A program made the translations under genes and the position numbers. A stretch of DNA of 64,000 nucleotides from Dactylosporangium sp040689395 (lineage in GTDB: Bacteria; Actinomycetota; Actinomycetes; Mycobacteriales; Micromonosporaceae): the NCBI RefSeq assembly GCF_040689395.1, contig NZ_JBFAZX010000012.1, forward strand, positions 147,364 through 211,363, given 5' to 3'. The notes below the pieces were generated by a model. That model searched no databases, was not told the origin of the DNA, and saw nothing but the letters and a program-made list of their open reading frames with translations. Positions 59,491-64,000 of this stretch are shown here, piece after piece. Numbering within the stretch: the first letter of the stretch is position 1; each line of letters opens with the position of its first letter.

Positions 59491-59617
59491 GTCACCATGG
59501 TGCCAGCACGCGGGCGCCACGGCTCGCCCGATCGGCGCACTGCCGGCTGGCCGGCCGGTCCCGCGCCCGGGCCGGTGCCCGGGCCGAAGCCGGCGACGGT
59601 GACGCCGACGCGCGGCG

Positions 59618-60523
59618 TCATGCGTCGGCCGGCACGGGCTGCGGCGCCGCGGCGGGCGCGGGGCGGCGGATCAGGAAGATGCCGGCGAGCACGGCCACGG
59701 CGCCGGCGAACACCGTCCAGCCGACCGGCTCGTCGAGCACGACCGCGCCGAGCAGGACCGACACCACCGGGAACAGGTAGGTGACGCTGGAGGCGACGGT
59801 CGCCCCGTCGCGGGTGATGAGCTCGAAGTTGAGCACGTAGGCCAGGCCGGTGCAGACCACGCCCAGCACCAGCAGGCTGATCAGCGAGTCGGTGTGCAGG
59901 TGCACCGGCTGCAGCCCGGCGAAGGGCATCGCCAGCAGCAGCAGGCCGGAGGCGGCGGTGAGCTGCGCGGCGGCGAGCATGAGCGGCGGCACGCCGCGCC
60001 CGGTGAGGAACCTGCCCATGTACGCGAAGCTGGCGCCGAGGCTGACGGTGCCGATCGTGAACGCGATCACGCCGCCGGCGCTGTTGGCGCCGTGCTGCTG
60101 CCACGGCGCCGCGACCAGCACCGTGCCGCCCGCGCCGAGCGCCAGGCCGAGCGCGCGCAGGACGCCGAGGCGGGCGCCGCCGCCGAGGGCGAGCAGGGCC
60201 AGGACCGTCCAGACCGGGGTGGTGGAGTTGATGATGCCCGCGGCCGACGAGGACGCGGTGCGCTCGCCCCAGGCGAACAGCACCCACGGCACCGCGTTGC
60301 CCAGCAGCGCCGCGACGGTGAGATGGCCCCACAGCTTCCACCCGCCCGGCGGCCGCAGCCCCTTGGCCAGGCCGATGAGCAGCAGCGCGGCGGCGCCCAT
60401 GACGAGCCGTACGAAGACCATCTGCACCGGCGACACGTCCTGGCCGGCCAGCTTGATCCACAGGAAGACCGAGCCCCAGATCAGGCCCAGCAACCCCAGA
60501 CGGCCCATGCTTGCCGCAGACAT
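59618..60523 (-). CDS. EamA-family (DMT) transporter
   Basis: The 301-residue product contains ten membrane helices in two EamA repeats (LLGLIWGSVFLWIKLAGQ at the start, ASFAYMGRFL and TYLFPVVSVLLGAVVLDE in the second half). AAAGGGGAC precedes the ATG at 60523. It probably exports a metabolite. The LysR gene lies 85 bases upstream in the same direction and may control it. Confidence 0.9.
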   Translation of the reverse strand: MSAASMGRLGLLGLIWGSVFLWIKLAGQDVSPVQMVFVRLVMGAAALLLIGLAKGLRPPGGWKLWGHLTVAALLGNAVPWVLFAWGERTASSSAAGIINSTTPVWTVLALLALGGGARLGVLRALGLALGAGGTVLVAAPWQQHGANSAGGVIAFTIGTVSLGASFAYMGRFLTGRGVPPLMLAAAQLTAASGLLLLAMPFAGLQPVHLHTDSLISLLVLGVVCTGLAYVLNFELITRDGATVASSVTYLFPVVSVLLGAVVLDEPVGWTVFAGAVAVLAGIFLIRRPAPAAAPQPVPADA

Positions 60524-60608
60524 CCGCGTCCCCTTTCCCATGCGGTACGCAGGCAGCGTCACATCGCGCCCGGTCCGGGGTCCATCGCGGAAGTGTGGGC
60601 GGATCCGT

Positions 60609-61529
60609 TCAGGGATGCTGAAGGTTGAGCCGGTCGCCGGCCTCGCGCAGCGCGTCCAGCACGGTGCGCAGGTGCGGCGCGCTCTGGCCGCCCCGGCGGG
60701 TGACGGCGGTGATGTGGCGGACCGGGCGGTGCGCGCCGATCTCGCGCACGACGACCCCGGGCCGCGGGCTCACCCGGGCCAGGCGGGACACCAGGGTGAC
60801 GCCCATGCCGAGCGCGACGGCGGTCATCGCGCTGTCCCAGTCGCCGATGCGGTGCACCACGTCGGGCGTGAACCCGGCGGTGGCGCAGGCGGCGACGGAC
60901 ACGCCGAGGCAGACCCCGGCGTGCGGGAAGATCCACGGCTCCTCGGCCAGGTCGGTCAGCGCGACCTCGGCGGCGGTGGCCAGCGGGTGGTCCTGCGGCA
61001 GGGCGACGTCGTAGACGTCGGCACACAGCGGGGTGCGGTGGAAGCGCGGGTCGGTGGCGGGCGGCCCCTGCGCGGACTCGACCACCAGCGCCACGTCGAG
61101 GTCGCCGCGGATGATCAGGTCGTACGCCTCGGGGTGCTCGACCTCGGTGACGTGTATCGACAGGCCCGGCGCGGTGCCGCGCAGCCGGCGCAGCGCGGGC
61201 AGGGCCAGGCCGGACAGCGTGGCGGCGAACCCGCCGAGCCGGATCGTGCCGACCGTGCCCGCGGCGGAGGCGGCAAGGTCGGCGTGCGCCAGCTCGACGC
61301 GGGCGATGATCTCCTCGGCGTGGCGCAGCAGGACCTGCGCCGCGGGGGTGAGCCGCAGCCGCCGGCCGGCCGGCTCGGTGAGCGCCACACCGGCCTCCCG
61401 GGCCAGCGCCGTGAGCTGCTGCGACACCGCCGACGGGGTGAGGTGCATGGCCTCGGCGACCGCGCCGACCGTGCCCCGTCGCTGCAGTTCGCGCAGCACC
61501 CGCAGCTTGCGTACGTCCAGATCACGCAC
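60609..61529 (-). CDS. LysR-family regulator
   Basis: The 306-residue product has an N-terminal HTH (LDVRKLRVLRELQRRGTVGA then VAEAMHLTPSAVSQQLTALA) and the periplasmic-binding-like effector domain with VGTIRLGGFAATLSGLALPA. Starts at GTG 61529, 11 bases after the DUF1232 gene. LysR-EamA neighbours usually form a regulator-exporter pair. Confidence 0.92.
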   Translation of the reverse strand: MRDLDVRKLRVLRELQRRGTVGAVAEAMHLTPSAVSQQLTALAREAGVALTEPAGRRLRLTPAAQVLLRHAEEIIARVELAHADLAASAAGTVGTIRLGGFAATLSGLALPALRRLRGTAPGLSIHVTEVEHPEAYDLIIRGDLDVALVVESAQGPPATDPRFHRTPLCADVYDVALPQDHPLATAAEVALTDLAEEPWIFPHAGVCLGVSVAACATAGFTPDVVHRIGDWDSAMTAVALGMGVTLVSRLARVSPRPGVVVREIGAHRPVRHITAVTRRGGQSAPHLRTVLDALREAGDRLNLQHP

Positions 61530-61540
61530 GAGCCGGCTGC

Positions 61541-61888
61541 TCAGCGGGTGCGCTGCGGGGGGTGGCGCCGCAGCTGCGGCGGGGGCGGCGCCGCCTGCGC
61601 CTGCTGCTGCCGGTTCTTGCGGGTCTTGGCGGCCAGGCGGCTCAGGTAGATGAGCGCGCCGCCGAGGACGCCGACGTCGTCGATGTAGATCGGGTCGGGC
61701 AGCAGGTCGAACGGGAAGACGGTGTAGATGATCGCGCCCCAGAACACCCACTTGCCGCCGACGCCCATCGTCTGCAGATACTTGCCGGTCTTCCACACCC
61801 GCACGGCCAGGACGATCGCCAGCACCAGGAAGGCGATCAGCACCAGCGCGCCGACCGCGAAGAGTGCGTACAACACCTCGTCCGACAT
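61541..61888 (-). CDS. YkvA/DUF1232 membrane protein
   Basis: The 115-residue product has an N-terminal membrane helix (about 5-28), the DUF1232 core with FPFDLLPDPIYIDDVG (pattern FPxDLxPD...DD) and a Q/P/R-rich tail. ATG at 61888, 30 bases from the divergent DUF89 gene. The function is unknown. Confidence 0.87.
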   Translation of the reverse strand: MSDEVLYALFAVGALVLIAFLVLAIVLAVRVWKTGKYLQTMGVGGKWVFWGAIIYTVFPFDLLPDPIYIDDVGVLGGALIYLSRLAAKTRKNRQQQAQAAPPPPQLRRHPPQRTR

Positions 61889-61918
61889 AGCTTCGAGTCT
61901 AGGGGCGATACTGCCCCC

Positions 61919-63028
61919 ATGCCCGTCGAGCCATCCGCCATCCTCAGCAACGTGCCCGGTTCGTTTCCCGAGTCGGTGCTCCGCGAGCGGCACCCGGCGA
62001 TCGTCGAACGGGTGCTGGCTGGGCATCCGTACCCTCCCGAGGTACGACTGCGGCTTGAGAAGCTCTTGATCGAGCCCGTCGTGGAACCCCTGCCCGGCGG
62101 GGCGCACGACGCGCAAGCCTGGGCCGCGTGGGGTGAGGGCATGTACGGCCGGTCGTGGTACGACGTGCCGTTTCTGTGGGCGGAGAACTTCTTCTACCGG
62201 CGGCTGCTCGAAGCGGTCGGCTACTACGCGCCCGGGGCGTGGCGGGGCATCGACCCGTTCGGGCCGCAGAAGGCCGCCGACCTGCCGGGCCCCGCGGAGC
62301 TGGCTGAGCTCGACGCCTTGCAGGAGTTGCCGGAGCAGGAGCAGGCGGCGGGACTGGTCGCGGCGGCGCTGTGGGGCAACCGGGCCGACCTGGGGTTCCG
62401 GCTGGTCGCCGAGGCGGCGCACCGGGTCGACGAGCTGATCGTCGACGACCGCGAGCGGCTGTGGGAGCTGGCGAACGGGGGCACGGTGGTGCTCGTCGCC
62501 GACAATGCCGGCCGGGAGCTGCTGCCCGATCTGGTGCTCATCGACTTCCTGCTGCGCACCGGCCGCGCCTCGCGGGTCGAGCTGCACGTCAAGCCGGCGC
62601 CGTACTTCGTCTCCGACGCGCTGAGCGCCGACGTGCTCATCGAGCTGCGCCGCTTCCCCGCGGGCAGCGCGATCGGCGGCCGGCTGGACGCGGCGCTGCG
62701 GGACGGTTCACTGCGGCTGCACACCGAGGAGTTCTACTGCGCGCCGCTGACGTACCACGCGGCGCCGGACGCTCTCGCGGCCCGGTTCGCGGCGGCGGAG
62801 CTGACGATCCTCAAGGGAGATCTCAACTACCGCCGCCTGGTGGGGGATCTGCACTGGCCGTCGACCACGTCGTTCGAGGAGGTCACCGGGTATTTTCCCG
62901 CCCCGGTCGCCGCGCTGCGGACGATGAAGTCGGACGTGGTGGTCGGACTGTCCGCGGGCGCCGAGCGGAGCCTGCCCGCGTCATGGCGCACCAGCGGCGC
63001 CTTTGCCCTGGTTCAGGTGCGCGGCTGA
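61919..63028 (+). CDS. DUF89/ARMT1-like metal-dependent phosphatase
   Basis: The 369-residue product has a helical N-terminal half (with MYGRSWYDVPFLWAENFFYR) and the catalytic part with VADNAGRELLPDLVLIDFL and LKGDLNYRRLVGD, whose Asp and Asn residues hold the metal in DUF89 damage-control phosphatases. They hydrolyse harmful sugar phosphates such as fructose-1-phosphate. The ATG at 61919 is supported by conserved N-terminal layout rather than by a strong ribosome binding site. Confidence 0.88.
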   Translation: MPVEPSAILSNVPGSFPESVLRERHPAIVERVLAGHPYPPEVRLRLEKLLIEPVVEPLPGGAHDAQAWAAWGEGMYGRSWYDVPFLWAENFFYRRLLEAVGYYAPGAWRGIDPFGPQKAADLPGPAELAELDALQELPEQEQAAGLVAAALWGNRADLGFRLVAEAAHRVDELIVDDRERLWELANGGTVVLVADNAGRELLPDLVLIDFLLRTGRASRVELHVKPAPYFVSDALSADVLIELRRFPAGSAIGGRLDAALRDGSLRLHTEEFYCAPLTYHAAPDALAARFAAAELTILKGDLNYRRLVGDLHWPSTTSFEEVTGYFPAPVAALRTMKSDVVVGLSAGAERSLPASWRTSGAFALVQVRG

Positions 63029-63193
63029 GGCGGTCGTGGCGGTCGAGGTGTATGTGGGGCCGGCCCAGAACTTGCAGGAGTTCGTCATGCTGAGCACTCT
63101 GCCGTCAAGGACTTGGCGGGCACTTGCGGTCCGCTTGCGAAAGCCCTCAAGGGTGTCGGGCGTCACGTGCAGGGTTCGTGCAAGGGTTGATCC

Positions 63194-63859
63194 GTGAGCC
63201 GGATTCTCATCGTCGACGACGAGCCACAGCTGGTCCGCGCGCTGCGGATCAACCTCGTGGCCAGGCAATACGAGGTCGTCGTGGCGTCCGGCGGGGCCGA
63301 GGCGCTGCAGCGGGCCGCCGACGCCAGGCCCGACCTGATCGTGCTCGACCTCGGGTTGCCCGACATCGACGGCGTCGACGTGATCCGCAAGCTGCGCTCG
63401 TGGACGCCGGTGCCGATCCTGGTGCTGTCCGGCCGGGCCGACTCCCGCGACAAGGTCGAGGCGCTCGACGCCGGCGCCGACGACTACGTGACCAAGCCGT
63501 TCAGCGTCGACGAGCTGCTCGCCCGCGTCCGCGCCGTCACCCGCCGGCTCGGCCCCGCCGACGAGCTGGAGCCGGTCCGCATCGGCGGCCACGAGGTCGA
63601 CTTCGCCGCGCGCACGGTCAGCGGTGGGGTACACCTGACCAGGACGGAGTGGCAGCTGCTGGAGGTCCTCGCGCGCAATCCCGGCAAGCTGGTCGGCCAG
63701 CGGCAGCTCCTGCAGGAGGTGTGGGGGCCGACGTACCTCAAGCAGACCCACTACCTGCGGCAGTACGTCACGCAGCTGCGCCACAAGCTGGAGGAAGACC
63801 CCGCTCGGCCACGCCACCTGCTGACCGAGCCCGGCATGGGATACCGCCTTCGGCCTTAG
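63194..63859 (+). CDS. kdpE: Response regulator KdpE
   Basis: The 221-residue OmpR-type response regulator has a receiver domain with acidic pocket VDDE and phospho-acceptor D52 in VLDLGLPD, and a winged helix with the KdpE-specific end HYLRQYVTQLRHKLEEDPAR then PRHLLTEPGMGYR. In most actinobacteria kdpE follows kdpD and stands by kdpFABC for high-affinity potassium uptake. Neither is upstream here, and an IS element follows, so the gene is an orphan in this window. GTG start with a putative promoter in 63029-63193. Confidence 0.93.
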   Translation: MSRILIVDDEPQLVRALRINLVARQYEVVVASGGAEALQRAADARPDLIVLDLGLPDIDGVDVIRKLRSWTPVPILVLSGRADSRDKVEALDAGADDYVTKPFSVDELLARVRAVTRRLGPADELEPVRIGGHEVDFAARTVSGGVHLTRTEWQLLEVLARNPGKLVGQRQLLQEVWGPTYLKQTHYLRQYVTQLRHKLEEDPARPRHLLTEPGMGYRLRP

Positions 63860-63908
63860 GGCCTGTGTCGAAGTGGTGGCCGGGCTGCGGCGGACGACAC
63901 AGGCCCTA
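63857..63908. repeat. Palindrome overlapping the kdpE stop and abutting an IS end
   Basis: TAGGGCCTGTGTCG (63857-63870) pairs exactly with CGACACAGGCCCTA (63895-63908) around a 24-base loop. The left arm begins with the kdpE stop codon. The right arm is followed directly by GGGCCTGTCTGATGG, which resembles the arms. It may be a terminator, or a remnant of an earlier insertion with the same ends. Confidence 0.6.
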
Positions 63909-64000
63909 GGGCCTGTCTGATGGATCATGGTTGACGGCGGTCGGGTTTCGCGCGGAGCCAGATGATGATCGAGGCGATCCCGACCGTTGCCTCGTAACGG
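63909..64000 (-). mobile_element. IS5-like insertion sequence, right-hand end only
   Basis: The visible 92 bases carry the putative inverted-repeat end GGGCCTGTCTGATGGATCA and, on the minus strand (63925 to the edge), the last 25 codons of a transposase ending TVGIASIIIWLRAKPDRRQP and a stop. This is the C-terminal helix pattern of IS5-family DDE transposases (RYxxTVxIAxIxIWLR). Length, completeness and the other end are outside the window. Confidence 0.72.

Overview
The window is high-GC, densely coded actinobacterial DNA. Lsr2, mycothiol-era DinB/TIGR03086-type proteins, AfsR-like and DesR-like regulators, many GTG starts, ATGA/GTGA stop-start overlaps and a PspA-PspAA-HtpX-PspAB cluster point to a spore-forming actinomycete, most likely a member of the Micromonosporaceae (Dactylosporangium/Actinoplanes-like). 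That placement is inferred from gene content and style, not from an alignment.

Layout. 0-2.3 kb: a PGPGW membrane protein, lsr2 with a strong terminator, and 1.27 kb of non-coding DNA holding two further perfect hairpins. 2.3-11.8 kb: a small heat-shock protein with two HspR-type (HAIR) operators, a decayed DesR-like regulator, a DyP peroxidase, an AraC/GlxA regulator with a truncated partner, a rhodanese, a quinone-oxidoreductase-like MDR enzyme, a three-subunit PaoABC-type molybdenum aldehyde oxidase operon and an overlapping pair of small unknown genes. 11-14.5 kb: a five-gene operon with an ABC-2 exporter (two permeases plus ATPase), a C-terminal HAD scrap and a DinB-like protein. 14.8-21.2 kb: a module with a subtilisin-like protease, a Ser/Thr kinase with unusual catalytic motifs and two small coupled proteins, divergent from a TPR-CHAT (caspase-like) protease. 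This is the best candidate here for a little-described system. 21.2-24.8 kb: a secreted GH3 glycosidase with two near-identical discoidin domains, behind a promoter with twin palindromic operators.

24.8-36.9 kb: housekeeping and unknown genes (DUF2786, TIGR01777 epimerase, HAD phosphatase, a large membrane protein, a QPxYG-repeat membrane protein), a GntR regulator and a large AfsR-type ATPase regulator. 36.9-42.7 kb: hemerythrin, DUF6220 protein, membrane-fused multicopper oxidase, NmrA-like reductase, a SufR-like COG2345 regulator and a YwiC-like protein, suggestive of a redox, copper or nitrogen-oxide theme. 42.9-47.7 kb: a Ser/Thr kinase, MscL, and the divergent envelope-stress operon pspA-pspAA-htpX-pspAB. 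47.8-52.2 kb: two efflux pumps, each beside its own divergent repressor (MarR, TetR) with a clear palindromic operator.

52.2-56.4 kb: an untidy stretch with an encapsulin gene remnant, small unknown membrane and secreted proteins, a two-repeat protein, a GCGAAGCGAG repeat patch and tRNA-Val(CAC). 56.5-64 kb: a Trm11-like methyltransferase, a GH20 hexosaminidase with an internal low-complexity insertion, EamA/LysR/DUF1232 genes, a DUF89 phosphatase, an orphan kdpE and the end of an IS5-like insertion sequence running off the right edge.
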